A stretch of DNA of 60,000 nucleotides from Strigamia acuminata (lineage: Eukaryota; Arthropoda; Chilopoda; Geophilomorpha; Linotaeniidae), in NCBI GenBank assembly GCA_949358305.1, contig OX442314.1:25229060-25289059 (forward strand). The letters run 5' to 3'. Of this stretch, positions 1 through 11,700 are shown in pieces (position 1 is the first letter of the stretch; the number at the start of each line of letters is the position of its first letter). Below the pieces are notes generated by a model. The model was given only the letters and a program-made list of their open reading frames with translations, was not told the DNA's origin and made no database searches. The position numbers and the translations under genes are program-made.

Positions 1-327
1 AGTTGTCTCGTTGACTGCGTTCTTTCTACCCAAATTTGCACTTCTGTATCAGCTGGCTTGTAAAATATTCGCGTGATAAAGTTGGTTTTTTTTATTATTG
101 AAAAGTAAAAACATGGTACCAACTGCCAACATTTGGAAATACGGTGTGATGAAAGTGATATTAAATAGCTTCGATTTTAATATCCGCGATTTATCAGATG
201 TCAAGGAAACATTCATTCAAACGCTGCAGTTATTCCTTTGGAATTATTTTTTAACTTTAACATTTCAAGTATGCAACCAAGCGGGTTTCCAGGGGTTCTC
301 GACATAGAAACAAAAAAATAACAGCGT
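1..327. other. Non-coding sequence, nothing recognised
   Basis: AT-rich DNA with short chance open frames only. I see no splice-flanked coding segment, RNA gene or repeat structure here. Confidence 0.4.
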
Positions 328-418
328 TTTAAACAGTTTGTCTCGATTTAACTTAAAATGGCGGCCGATTTAGTTTGAGTTCAGTCGCAGTGACATAAGC
401 GCGGTATTTAGACACGAT
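328..418 (+). repeat. Dispersed repeat, copy 1 (partner at 56467-56560)
   Basis: This segment shares an ordered set of words with 56467-56560: a CTTGTCTCGAT-like start, then AAATGGCG, then TTTAGT, then a TCAGTCG block, then a TTTA(G/A)ACAC end. The two copies are diverged. The class is unknown. Confidence 0.5.
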
Positions 419-855
419 AAAATATTTAAGTGTGTGAGATTTTCATTTTAGCATTTATAATATTTTATACTGTATAATATTTGTTAGTCACAGTATCTTA
501 CAAGGGGAGAGCACCAATAAGCTATCACAGATTGTTGTAATATTAAACAAGAAGGATTGTTATATCATGCTGAATGAGACCCTAAAATAATTTCATTCCA
601 TAAACAGCCAACAATGCAAACAATGAGCTGAAAGTTGGCACTATTTTGTCTGTGTATACATCAAATCTGAGCAATCAGGCCTAGTGTATGAATACTGTAA
701 ACAACAGTTGCTAGGTAAAAAATAGTTCCAAGATCCAAGTTCAATTTTACCATTTGAGATTCAATGATGTCATTTCCTCTTTTGATATCACATGACATAT
801 GACATCAGAACTTTGTTCAACAACATGACTGTCTTCATGAAGACAATAATAGTTT

Positions 856-927
856 GTAGTGGTGGTTCAGTGGTTAAGGCAATGGACCAGGAATCTTTCC
901 ACACAGGTTCAAATCCTGTTGGGTGTG
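856..927 (+). pseudogene. tRNA-Ser-like sequence (SINE head or tRNA pseudogene), left arm
   Basis: A box A-like TGGTTCAGTGG and a box B GGTTCAAATCC are present. The T-arm is perfect (ACAGG/CCTGT). The body resembles eukaryotic tRNA-Ser (GTGGTTAAGGC...ATGGA). The acceptor stem does not pair, the anticodon stem is damaged and the long variable arm of tRNA-Ser is missing, so it is not a working tRNA. The internal RNA polymerase III promoter looks intact. Confidence 0.65.
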
Positions 928-1099
928 AATATATTTACATTTATTTTTTGTTAAATTTTAGCAGTTATTTTAATGTTTGTAATTTTATATTTGTTTCCAG
1001 AAAATTTTAATTTGGTTAATTTTAATTTTTTAACAAATATAAAATTACAAACATTAAAATAACTGCTAAAATTTAACAAAAAATAAATGTAAAAATTTT

Positions 1100-1171
1100 C
1101 ACACCCAACAGGATTTGAACCTGTGTGGAAAGATTCCTGGTCCATTGCCTTAACCACTGAACCACCACTAC
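1100..1171 (-). pseudogene. tRNA-Ser-like sequence, right arm (mirror copy)
   Basis: This is the exact mirror of the segment at 856-927 within the palindrome, with the same boxes A and B on the minus strand. Pol III transcription from either copy would read toward the palindrome centre. Confidence 0.65.
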
Positions 1172-1850
1172 AAACTATTATTGTCTTCATGAAGACAGTC
1201 ATGTTGTTGAACGAAGTTCTGATGTCATATGTCATGTGATATCAAAAGAGGAAATGACATCATTGAATCTCAAATGGTAAAATTGAACTTGGATCTTGGA
1301 ACTATTTTTTACCTAGCAACTGTTGTTTACAGTATTCATACACTAGGCCTGATTGCTCAGATTTGATGTATACACAGACAAAATAGTGCCAACTTTCAGC
1401 TCATTGTTTGCATTGTTGGCTGTTCATGGAATGAAATTATTTTAGGGTCTCATTCAGCATGATATAACAATCCTTCTTGTTTAATATTACAACAATCTGT
1501 GATAGCTTATTGGTGCTCTCCCCTTGTTAGTGTAGAATTTATGTCATTTGAAGAGTGCTTATTTTTAGTTACTCTATGTTATGTCATGAGTGTTAGTATA
1601 GTATGTGTTATTGTATTGTTCTTTTGTTGTATTAGTTTACTTTTTTCATCAAAACATTATGCTTGTACGGTTGCTGTTTTGCTTAGCTAGTAAAAGGTTC
1701 TGAAAACATTTTGTGCCCAAAGACGTCAAATTATTTTGACTTGGTTTTCATTAATCAAGAAGAACGCACAGGGAGAAGTACCGGAACATCACAAGTGCAA
1801 GTTAAATGAATGTGCTTAGTGTCAATCGCTGTAAAATTATACGAGATGTC

Positions 1851-2005
1851 CAGGGCTGGACTGGGAACAAATTTATTGCTGGGAAATCTGGATGCCCGGG
1901 TCGCAATTACTGAAGTCTGGACAGGCCACAGCAGGCCGCGACAGGCCACAGCGGCCATGGGCCACCGGGAAACTCCCGGTAGCTCGCCGGGCCAGTCCAG
2001 CACTG
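1851..2005. mobile_element. hAT-type MITE, 155 bp
   Basis: The ends are CAGGGCTGGACTGG and CCAGTCCAGCACTG, an imperfect inverted repeat. It is flanked by an 8-bp direct repeat with one difference, GAGATGTC (1843-1850) and GAGGTGTC (2006-2013). An 8-bp duplication and CAG...CTG ends are typical of hAT elements. The body is GC-rich compared with its surroundings. Confidence 0.8.
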
Positions 2006-2011
2006 GAGGTG

Positions 2012-2150
2012 TCCCAAATAAAACCGGCCCGACAATACAGGGTATCTCGAAAAATGTATACCGTACACTGTTATTTTAAATATATATTAATCATTAGTTG
2101 TGGGCAGTGTTGTTTCATTAACGTTTCTGGTGCAGTTTTTTTGTATAGAC
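2012..2150 (+). repeat. Dispersed repeat, copy 1 (partner at 33352-33500)
   Basis: The word series AAAACCGG-CGACAATACA, AAATATATATTAATCATTAG, TTGTGGGCAGTG and TTTCTGGTGC recurs in the same order at 33352-33500. The two copies are diverged. No termini are defined. Confidence 0.65.
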
Positions 2151-2865
2151 CCCAAATTTGTGACCGTCTGTAATTTCCGAGTAATGCCAAGGCTTGGTTG
2201 TCTGTAAATATGTCAACAACCCATATCATATTCAGTAGATTGCATAATTTTTTAAATTACAAGGTAAAACAGCTCTTAAATGACAAGGATGGAGAGGCAA
2301 TTTATTAACGTTGACATTTCCGTAACAAGCATCACGTCACCAGCCAGATGATGACAGACAAGGCGGACCCGCAGAGGGGCTGAATTATTAATAAAAATGG
2401 CAGTGCATTATACAATTTCTTGTAAACAAAACCATTAGGCAAATAAATAACCACAAGTGATGTCTTTTTTTTGGGTCTTTTTATATGTATTTGTGTTGTT
2501 TGTGTTTGCAACGCGCCTAATTGGCAGGAAGATGTGTGTTATTGGATTTTGATCATTGAGTTGTCAGGTAGTAAAGAATAGGTGGACGTGCTCGTAACTC
2601 AGCGTGAGACCCATGCTCTGTCTAGGACACCTGTTCGTGTCTCTGGGAATGGGAATACGGGTTGATCGATAAATTGCCATTCGAATCGACTTGTCAAATT
2701 GAATAAGCAGTTTTGTCAAGTTCGCGTTCCTATTTGCTGGTTTTTTTCTTTGCCTTCAAGCCCGTGAGTGTCAAATCAAATTGTCGGTGGGTTGAGCAGG
2801 GAAAAACAGTCTAGTGGGTTGCACTGCAGTGCAGCATGTGGGGCAGTAAAGTTGTTTGTTTAAAC

Positions 2866-3167
2866 CAGGGGTTTTCAAGCCATCTTTGGGAGTTTTGGCT
2901 GGTTTTTCGAGGTTTTTCGAGGTTTTTCGAGAATTTTTGATGGTTTTTGTAAATTTTGAGAGGTTTTTTTGAGGTTTTTGTGAAGATTTTAGAGGATTTT
3001 GTAACTTTTGCTAGCCTGCAACCAATTACGGGCAGTAAGTTGGAATTGGAATTGGCAAAAATTGAAGAAAAAAAAATCTGGGAACGAAAATTTTGGGCGA
3101 CAAAGTGATTGAACACTGTTGCGCCCTACCAAAAATCAGCTCGCGCCCCACAGTTTGAGAAACGCTG
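2866..3167. mobile_element. hAT-type MITE, 302 bp, with perfect 8-bp target duplication
   Basis: The ends are CAGGGGTTTTCAAGC and the complement of CAGCGTTTCTCAAACTGTGG, a common hAT terminus. It is flanked by perfect GTTTAAAC at 2858-2865 and 3168-3175. The interior holds short GGTTTTTCGA repeats around 2915-2940. Confidence 0.85.
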
Positions 3168-3175
3168 GTTTAAAC

Positions 3176-4165
3176 TCTGAATTTTGTATGTTAATTTGGT
3201 ATTTATTTGGTATGGTCAGGAATTCCAAAATATATAGGTTTTCACGGAGTTTAAATATTATCATTCGCAAACCAATAGCATGCCAAAATACATTACAAAA
3301 TACATTATCCAGTGCATTGTGAAACTTAATGCAGTTCAAAATACATTATAATACATTGCGATATAATTCCAAATGGATACAGCTACCGAAGTATTTCGAT
3401 CTTGTTCTGTTCATAAATGCTAGGGGCCAAAAGATGCCTCGTTGCTTTCCAAGGATTCACCAAGCTTATAGAATTCCAATTGGAAGCTCAGAAAATAGAT
3501 CAGACAACAAACTGATTGGGACTGAAGGCTATTTTGATTGAACTAACTGTTGTGCCACTTCAACGCAATGCAGGAACCACATTTGACACTGCATCAGCTG
3601 AATGAGGTCGCAACACCCAAGAATTTCAATAAAGTGTTTGTACTTTTTGTGTTTTGGCTACAAAAAATCCAAAACAGCTTCCACTCAGGCCATAAAACCA
3701 CTAAACTGCACTGAATAAACCAGTTTTACTATACCTTATTGCCTCTTAAACTTCCAAAATGGAAAGTAATTATTTAAAGCTGGCGTATTTATTGAATTTT
3801 CCATGCTATACTATATACTTGACTTTAATTTGGTGGAATGACCTCGCTCTTAAACGCCTATCTTTATGCTCTTGTAGGTAGGATGTATAGTGTAATCTGC
3901 GACCTCTTTTCTTGCTGATTCTGCTACTGCTTGTAAATGACCTGTTATGCTAACATGGTGGAAACCATTACATAAACATTGCAACAATTTGGATCCCTTT
4001 TCTTCTTGTTTTACCCTCTCTGAATGTGCAATTTAAGCCACTTTTTCCGAACTCAATGCCACCAGTCAAGGAAAGCAACGCAGTTATTGATTTCCCTCCC
4101 CCTCTCTCTTTTCTCCCCCCTTCTGGCTACTCCTTGCCTATTTCCGGGCCCATCTTGCTGTTGCA
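3176..4165. other. Non-coding interval
   Basis: No supported gene. It contains short poly-pyrimidine runs (around 4090-4130) and chance open frames. Confidence 0.4.
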
Positions 4166-4240
4166 GCAAATCAACCGGTGGAATTAGTGGTCAATCAAGT
4201 CCCCATGGTCAGAGGGGGTTTCTTCCGCTGTCCCCGGCCC
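4166..4240 (+). promoter_or_regulatory. Duplicated conserved block, copy 1 (copy 2 at 11898-11975)
   Basis: Roughly 75 bp align with 11898-11975. Shared words, in order, are GCAAATCA, AATTAG, GGTCAATC, a CCAT block, GGTCAGA and GTTTC. The copies lie about 7.7 kb apart, close to the spacing of the duplicated first exons at 8705 and 15938. I infer an old tandem duplication whose retained pieces may be regulatory. Function is not shown by sequence. Confidence 0.45.
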
Positions 4241-4920
4241 ATAAATTTAGATTTGAAACTGTAACGAGTTTATTAGGAAATTTGAAAAGAGGGAAATGTT
4301 CTTGTTGCAATTTATTGCAACAAATTGCTGATTTTTTTTTTTTTTTTTTGATTTTTTTTTTGTTTTATTACAAATTTATTATAAGTTTTGGTTTGTTTGT
4401 AAAGTGTGATTTATTTTGTTGTTTTTCTGTTTTCTTTTTTTGTCAGTGAAACAGCAGGTGTGGGAAATTGCGTCCAGGGTTAATTAGAGAATGAAGTTGA
4501 GATGGGTGTTGGGTAAAGATGTGCTTCAATTCCTCCTGGAGGAAGCGAATGTATTCTTAGTGGCCAATTGATTCCAGCACTTTAGTCTCGCGTAAAAGTG
4601 AATTGTGTTGTCGTTGGGTCAAGATTTAGCTGAAGTTTGACAGTCTTCTAAAGTGGATAGTTACTTACAACTTTTGCCACTAGAGACATAGTTAAAGCTG
4701 TTATTTTTGCGGAAAATAAAACTTCTCCAAAATGGTTTCATAAGTGTGGATAATGCAAATAGAGCATTTTGACAACAAAATATTTGAAATTGGAGGTATT
4801 TTTTCGTCCGCAATTGCCGCAATCGGACCGTAATGCCGCAATTTTGCTGAAAATCCGCAATTTGCCAATTTTGGGGGGTTTGGAACGAAAATCGACTGAA
4901 CCGTATCAGGTAATAATTTT

Positions 4921-5320
4921 ATTTAAAAACTTCAAATTTTGTTTAAAAACTTCAAATTTTGTTTCAAAACTTCAAATTTTGTTTCAAAACTTCAAATTTT
5001 GTTTCAAAACTTCAAATTTTGTTTCAAAACTTCAAATTTTGTTTCAAAACTTCAAATTTTGTTTCAAAACTTCAAATTTTGTTTCAAAACTTCAAATTTT
5101 GTTTCAAAACTTCAAATTTTGTTTCAAAACTTCAAATTTTGTTTCAAAACTTCAAATTTTGTTTCAAAACTTCAAATTTTGTTTCAAAACTTCAAATTTT
5201 GTTTCAAAACTTCAAATTTTGTTTCAAAACTTCAAATTTTGTTTCAAAACTTCAAATTTTGTTTCAAAACTTCAAATTTTGTTTCAAAACTTCAAATTTC
5301 GTTTTAAAACCTTGAAATTT
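4921..5320. repeat. 20-bp minisatellite, about 20 units
   Basis: The unit is TTCAAATTTTGTTTCAAAAC, almost perfectly homogenised and degrading only at both ends. The unit has no stop codon in any forward frame, which creates long spurious open frames. T-tracts and A-tracts alternate about every 10 bp. The flanks (4800-4870 and 5340-5420) are littered with the word CCGCAA. Confidence 0.97.
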
Positions 5321-5445
5321 TGGTCAAAAACTTCCCGGATGAGCCTGCAATAGGTCCGCAATAAGTCCGCAAAATGCCGTTTTTTAATGCCGCTTTCCAC
5401 CCGCAATTTCACTGTTTTAAGTCCGCAAAAATAGTAGGCTTAGAC

Positions 5446-5685
5446 ATCGTGCAGTTTGGCTCCGTCCACAATAAGAAAACTACAAATTAACAATGTTATA
5501 ATTAAGGCCCGGATAAATGCATAAATGCGTAGGAATTATTTTTATTCAATAAAAAGCCGAAATTGGTTATAAATGCATATTTTCCGATAACAATATAACG
5601 TATAATGTTATTTTGCAATGGTTTTTCTCATAGAGAGGGGCAACCATTGGTACGATCACATGAATCGTGTCACCTGACCTCATTT
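5446..5685 (+). repeat. Dispersed repeat family (copies at 13646-13715 and 48282-48405)
   Basis: GCAGTTTGGCTCCGTCCACA, then AAGAAAACTACAAATTAA, then ATGTTATTTTGCAATGG and a terminal ACCTGACCTCATTTT block. The same order is found, inverted, at 48282-48405. A ~115-bp insertion here (about 5510-5600) is absent from the other copies. Two of the three copies sit beside a ~20-bp minisatellite. Confidence 0.7.
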
Positions 5686-5689
5686 TGTG

Positions 5690-7464
5690 TTTGGTAATTT
5701 AATATTTGGTCACCAAATAAACGCTAAGTATCTAATATAAGCATGGTGTTTATAAATGGGATTTATTATTACCTGGAGAATGACTGGCTTATTCGGCTGG
5801 AAGTGCAAGGTACTAAATGCTTTTATTCGCACCACGGGACGAACATGTCAAATATTAATTTAATTACGCCTAATTGGTATATAATTAAGACAAAAAGTGG
5901 GTTTTGCTACATTTAATTTCAGACTAGTTTCTATTGGTAGTCCTTTTATTGGTATTTTTTTCCTGGGTGTATGTGAAGCCATCAGACACTTGACCACAAT
6001 CTTGCTTTCACCTTTGCTTGTAGAGAGAAAAAACACTTACATGTTTCAATTTATCCTCACAGTGGAGTGAGGTTGAGAGGTAAAAGAGGGATGTGTAACT
6101 GCTACATAGCACATTTACTGAGCACTTAAGAAACCTAAATTTTTCACAAGTTTAATGTGATTATATTAAAGAGAGAAACGCTAATAAAGTTATGACATAT
6201 TTAATAAATGTGCTGTTAGACAGATGCATTAAGTTAAAGAAGAATAATTTGAAAAAGCAATTAAAAACGAGACTTTTCAAATGATAATTTCTTAAGTGTT
6301 TTTTTTTTTTTTTCTTAAATTTTTATGGTGTGGTTATCTTTAAATGGAAGCGAGATTGGATCTGCAAATGGGAAGAAATTCTGAGATATTACACGTTGTT
6401 AAAAGTTTAAGCAAGTTTAATGGTAGATAAAATAAAATATTTTAACTTTTTGTGTAAGAAACTGCATTAACAACTTTAATTTTATTCTGTCGAAATTCTA
6501 CATTGAAAATTAAATTATTTGAATAAAAGAATTGAAAGTGTTTTAAATTTAAATTGAGTCTTTTCAACCCTAATTTCTTGGAGTTGGGTATTAGGATTTA
6601 GGATGATTATTTTCGGCCATTTTGATGTCATTTTATGATTTAAAGTCGCATTTATAAGCTAAGCCAGAAGTATTTTTGTCTACGTATGCAATTTCCTATT
6701 TTTTGAACAATGAGGGAGAATTTTGCCCATCAAGTGGTTTTAAATAAAAATTTTGAAATATTGCCTGGGATTATTTTGATATCATCAGTACATCTCCATG
6801 ATAGCAACAATAGATAAATGATGGATATAAATTTACCATCATGACATTTTATGCACTTTTCCAAATGGATTGTACTGCCATCATGCAAGAGTAAGATTAT
6901 TTTTGACGTAATTATGACATAGTGCAATTGCAATTACAACAATTACTGTAAATATTTGTACTCTTGTGAGATGCATTTTAAGATTATCTTTTGATTGTGC
7001 CGATGTAACTATAAAGCTTCAGTGTGTACAGGTAAATAACCAATCGGAGTTTGGCATAAGTTTTTGTGAAGAGGCGTTAAGCACGCTTTAGTTCTTTACC
7101 CGAACTAGCTGCCAAGTCAAACACAATTGGGACTTTGCGAATTTTGATTTAAATTCACACTTGTGATGTTTCTAAATAGATTTATTTTTTAAACAATACG
7201 AATTTTACACGTGTGTGGTATAAGTGTGCGTCTAAAGAGAATTTCGCAGAGTCCCTCAGGATATTGATCCATAGCACGACTTGCAGGTAGATCTTCCAAT
7301 AACTGTCGGAAGTGGCCTAAAGAATGGCTTCAAGTTTGGGAAAAACCGTATTTAACTCGGTAAAAACACGCAGAAGAAGTCACACGCACAAATTAAGTTA
7401 ATGTCTTCTATCTCAACCTTTGCTGCCAGAGGAAATTAACAACATGACATCCTAACCTAATCGC
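5690..7464. other. Non-coding interval
   Basis: AT-rich with homopolymer runs. I find no splice-flanked coding frame or terminal-repeat element that I can support. Confidence 0.4.
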
Positions 7465-7845
7465 AAAGCTAGGTTCACACTTGTGTTTACACTAGACGCA
7501 ATGCAAGGAAAAATTAGTCAAATTCAATGCCGAGTCTGTTTACACTGTAGGGCACGTGTGACCAATCAGATGGTTTCAATGAAACCTGGAATTAGATTTA
7601 GTTCTAGAACTAGTTTCAGAATCCAAAAATGGCGGCTCGTTTGCATGCGGCAAAGTCTAGCAAACCAGACGTGAATCGGCGAGAGTTGGAGTCGATCGTG
7701 ATTGGTTGGCCGCAAAACCTTTCCTTTCGTTGCGTCGTTTACTGCAACTTGGAGTTGAAGCAGGAACTGGCGTCAATGTCAAGAATTTTTGGATGCAAGC
7801 AGTTTGCGTTGCATCTAGTGTGAACGCAAGTGTAAACCTAGCTTT
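7465..7845. mobile_element. Terminal-inverted-repeat element, 381 bp
   Basis: A ~40-bp imperfect inverted repeat begins AAAGCTAGGTT(C/T)ACACTTG and continues through ACACTAGA(C/T)GCAA. The left copy starts at 7465 and the right copy ends at 7845. No transposase frame is present. The open frames inside are not gene-like. No clear target duplication, so the superfamily is unassigned. Confidence 0.7.
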
Positions 7846-8469
7846 AGGTTAATGTACACATTTGGCCAATGATGAAGCCAGAATTGGGCCAATATTAAGC
7901 CAATATATAATGCTACCTGGGTAATTCCTCGGGGTCTCTTCATTTTGTCGTCGAAAAAACTTCCTTGTTCGCAGAAAATGCGAACCAGGATACATTTACC
8001 TATCAATAGGCATTTTGAACCAAAGTATTTCCCCTGTCAATAGACGCTTCCGATCCCAAATCATATCTGGGTCAATTGAAATCCATAGTGGTTTGGATTC
8101 AGGTGTGTGGTCATACATCGTGCGATGAATTTCAATGTGCGAAAGCAATTTCTACATAGTTCTCTATCTAAAAGGTTTAGGTAGTCCATGCATGCTGCTG
8201 AAACAGAAATGTATTGCATTATAAAGTAACAAAAGATGGGTTTATAGCCTTTGCAGGAGTTCGTTCCTACAATAGACCTCATGTTTACATTTGTCAATTC
8301 CATTATGTTCACTGCAGCTTCTCAAGTTACACATCAGGTAGAATACCTTTTGTCTTGGCTACATTGTTTCTGAGCTCCTCTGTGGATAATGATAACAAGG
8401 TTGTGCAGAGCTCTCTTCTTTTCTTTTAGGAGAATTAAATTAGGTCGTGAGGAAGGGACCGTAATCACG

Positions 8470-8704
8470 TGAGCACTACTTCTATTGCACATCTCAGTTT
8501 CTTAGAGCTGAAATAATAAGCTTTTCTCTTTTCTTGGGCATTTTCTATATGGTGGGCCCTGGAATGAGCATAGGCTATAGCCTGTTTGCCCTGTAGTGGG
8601 TATTATTGATCCATCAGGTAGAGGTTGCGAGTGGGAGAGATTCTTGTCAGAAGAGTTTAAGATGTGAGAATGATGTGGATGGTGTACAGCAGCGTGGCAT
8701 TAAG
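8470..8704 (+). promoter_or_regulatory. Duplicated 5' region of navigator exon 1A
   Basis: This aligns with 15765-15937. Shared words include TTTTCTCTT, GGGCCCTGGAATG, TATTATTGATC, AGATTCTTGTC and GAGTTTAAGA. It precedes a first coding exon in both copies, so I infer a 5' UTR plus core promoter. No TATA box stands out. Confidence 0.45.
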
Positions 8705-8755
8705 ATGAATGAAATGATGAGGAAGTGGGATAAAGGAAACAATAGAATACACAAG
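8705..8755 (+). CDS. NAV: Navigator alternative first coding exon 1A
   Basis: ATG with A at -3, then 17 codons ending RKWDKGNNRIHK, then donor AAG|GTAAGT in phase 0, as exon 2 requires. The last ten codons are shared with exon 1B (KWDKGN-G-KIHK) with changes mostly at third positions (GGA/GGC, AAC/AAT, ATA/ATT, CAC/CAT). That pattern indicates selection on protein. An in-frame TAG lies about 100 bp upstream. Joining to exon 2 gives ...RIHK-IYTDWAN. The alternative reading is an untranslated exon, but the substitution pattern argues against it. Confidence 0.6.
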
Positions 8756-11700
8756 GTAAGTTGTGGAGAATATTTATCATGAATGATTATTATTTATGGT
8801 TTGGGGACAGAAAATTCTTGTTTATGTATGTGAAAGTTATTTATTGATTTGTTGCATTAAATATCACGTTTTCTTTCTCCTCTGACAAGTTTTATACATA
8901 TTTAATGTTTTCTTATATGTTGTTTTTTTTTATAATGTGGAATGTTGAAATTTTTGGAGATACATTTGGTAATTATTGTTGCACAATGGTTTTTGACAGC
9001 CTGGTGAATGATTAAATAGTTGTTGTATTGTGCTAGCTCACTTATTAAGATTTGTGATGCTATAAATTTAAATATCATGAGGAATAAATGAAGAAAAATG
9101 GGAAAGGTGATAGGCCATTGGTAGAAAGATTGTGGGACTGCAGTATATCATTACTTTAATGGATGAAACAATAAAATGAGTGAGATTACAAAATAATAAA
9201 AGATATTATGGTCTTTATGTTCTGATTTGTCGTGAAATGAGAGGGGGCCGTCAGGGTCACTTGGCTCGGGCCCCCGACCCAAGTGGGGCTCCCAAAGTCC
9301 AGGGGTTTTGAGTTAGAAACAAAAAACTGGAAGTGGATAATTTGTGTAACGTGTGCTAATATTTGCATTATTTAATGTAGAGGGTGTTTGCTTTAAAGTG
9401 TTTGCAGTCAAATATTAGAGAGTTTGCGGGATGCATTTTTCCCTTATTTTTCTCTACGTTACACTATTTTAGTGCCACAACGTAAGGGAAAAATCTTTAG
9501 TGTATCGTTTTCAACACTAAATTAAAATATAGCGCAGCCAATCAGAATTGAGAACACTATATTGTTAGCTTCGCCCATTGCAAATGGCGATTATTTTGTT
9601 GTCCCGATCAAACACATCAGTCATAGGTACGTAGATTGAATGATAAGATATTGAATTTTAGGCCCAAAACCATACTTTATAGGCATAATAATGGAATTTT
9701 ATGCAGAAATTTGCACATTTATGCCCCAAATTAAATTTTTAGGCCCAAAATTACTAACTGTCAGTAGTTGGCTGAAATAGTGTAGTGATAAGGGAAAAGT
9801 GCAGCCCGCAAAAACTTAATTTATCATTTTTCCCTTACACTATTTTTATAACGTATAGTGTTTAATTGTAAGGGAAAAATGCATCCCGCAAACTCTCTAT
9901 TTGTTAGTTTTAAGTTATCGTTATGTTTGAAAACGTGTGTATTGCGCGCGCTCATGTATTGTTGTGATTTTCGAACACAGTTCGACTCGTGTACTTTATC
10001 GAGTAAACACTTGTTTTATGTTCAACTCATTTTCCCTGTTCATTTATTGACTTACGAGTTTTGGAATAAATTAAGTCAAAAGCACTATACAATTGTAAAA
10101 TATGATTTTGAAGCATACGGGTATAGGCGCATTCATAAACTTGTTTATATTGGTTCGGGATTCGTATGAAACTTTGTGCAAAAAAGATACTCAGATTTGG
10201 AATCCAACAGCTGTCGAGTATTATTGCTTTTCACCTAGAATTGGACACGTGTGAATTCTAGCTTGATTTGAGAAGAAAGCTATCCTGTTTCCTGCTGTTG
10301 AAGGACCATTATTGCTATTGGGATTTGAAGTGAAAATTCTGTTTTATAGTTTGGCATCTGACCCTAAAGACATGATGTGAGGAACATAATGCAGCACGGC
10401 GAAATCTTATATAGGAAGCCTGAGAAACGTCGAATACATGTGTTGTCTTCGTAGATCAATAATAGGTCTCTATGGACGTGTCGTCCGTAAATACAACGCC
10501 AAGTAAACACAGATGGGAGATATACTTGCAGGGCTATTTGTTTTTTGGAAAGAATATGTTTGGAAATGAGAAATGCCGGTTCATATGGTGAAAATGTGCA
10601 CACCGGATTACGATTACGAATGAATGGGCTCATTTTTTTATGGAAAAAATAAAAAAAATAAGAAAATTGTGTAAGAAAAGGAAGGAAAGACGTGGTGGAG
10701 GTTTGATTGAATGACTAAGAGGAAGTGTTGGTGAATCTTTAAGGAAAATGGTTCATTAAAATGAGGTAATGTGGAGAGAATAATAATCTGGCTTGGAGCT
10801 GGGTTGCCATAGGGATATTGCTACTATATAATCTAATCACGTCGTAAGCGAAGATTGTTACCATAGTTGATGGTATAAAGGGTGGTTAGGAACTACTTCC
10901 CACACTGCATTTGTTTTCCGTTCGACGTTTTCATTAAGATGCAATTTTGTCATTGAATTTTAGCTTTACTGGATCTGACGTCAATAATGGCGGGTGTTAA
11001 GCTGCTTGTTTAGCTGCAAATTTTGAATGTAAATTTGGTATTTATTCCATGATTTTTATAAGCAAATATTTATATTTAAGCCTAAAAATTCATATTTAAG
11101 CCCAACAATTTATATTTAAGCCTAAAAAATTCATATTTAAGCTTAAAAAATTCATATTTAAGTCTAAAAAGTTCATATTTAAGCCCAAAAAATCATATTT
11201 AAGCTCAACAATTTATATTTAAGCCCAAAAAATCATATTTAAGCCCAACAATTTATATTTAAGCCGAAAAAATGTATATTTAAGCCGAAAAAATTCATAT
11301 TTAAGCCTAAAAAATTTATATTTAAGCCCAAAGAATCATATTTAACCCCAACAATTTATGTTTAAGCCGAAAAAATTCATATTTAAGCCCACAAAATTCA
11401 TTTTCAGGCCAAAAACAATCATTTTTTGACTAAAAACATTCAAACGGCAGTCTAAAATATGTACTAGTATTTGGACTGCGACCTGTGCATGCGTTGAAAG
11501 CAATCAACGCAGAATTTTATTTTGCTTTTTATTTTAGATTTCTCTTGTTAAATTCTCCACTCAAACTTTGCTGTGTATCGCATTTCAATCCCCTCGCATT
11601 ATGCCACTGGGATTTGAATTGACTGCGCTTGTTTTGCCTGTAACATGAGAATAGGCAATTTTCTAAGCATGTATGTTGTTTGACGCATTGCGGATTTATT

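Larger units (their letters stand above)
501..1526. mobile_element. 1-kb near-perfect palindrome (fold-back element) with TTA flanks
   Basis: Bases 501-995 are the reverse complement of 1032-1526, with only a handful of mismatches and a 36-bp loop (996-1031). Opposing positions sum to 2027 throughout, so there are no net indels. The ends read CAAGGGGAGAGC and its complement. TTA flanks both sides (498-500 and 1527-1529), compatible with a 3-bp target duplication of the PIF/Harbinger type. No transposase frame is present. Each arm carries a tRNA-like segment. It could be a fold-back transposon, or a recent inverted duplication of a smaller element. An assembly artefact is possible but less likely, because the loop is unique. 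Confidence 0.85.

Noticed and set aside
856-927. Functional tRNA gene
   Set aside because: The acceptor stem does not pair and the anticodon stem is broken, though boxes A and B are present.
792-1235. Two overlapping open frames with nearly the same peptide on opposite strands
   Set aside because: They are mirror readings of the palindrome at 501-1526 and pass through the tRNA-like segments.
1810-2173. Two overlapping 90-codon plus-strand frames
   Set aside because: They cross the GC-rich hAT-type MITE at 1851-2005; the open frame reflects its composition.
4769-5353. 194-codon frame with a 20-residue repeat (NFKFCFKTS...)
   Set aside because: Product of a 20-bp minisatellite that lacks stops in every forward frame.
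7483-7823. Two 63-64 codon frames
   Set aside because: They lie wholly inside the terminal-inverted-repeat element at 7465-7845 and have no protein-like family.
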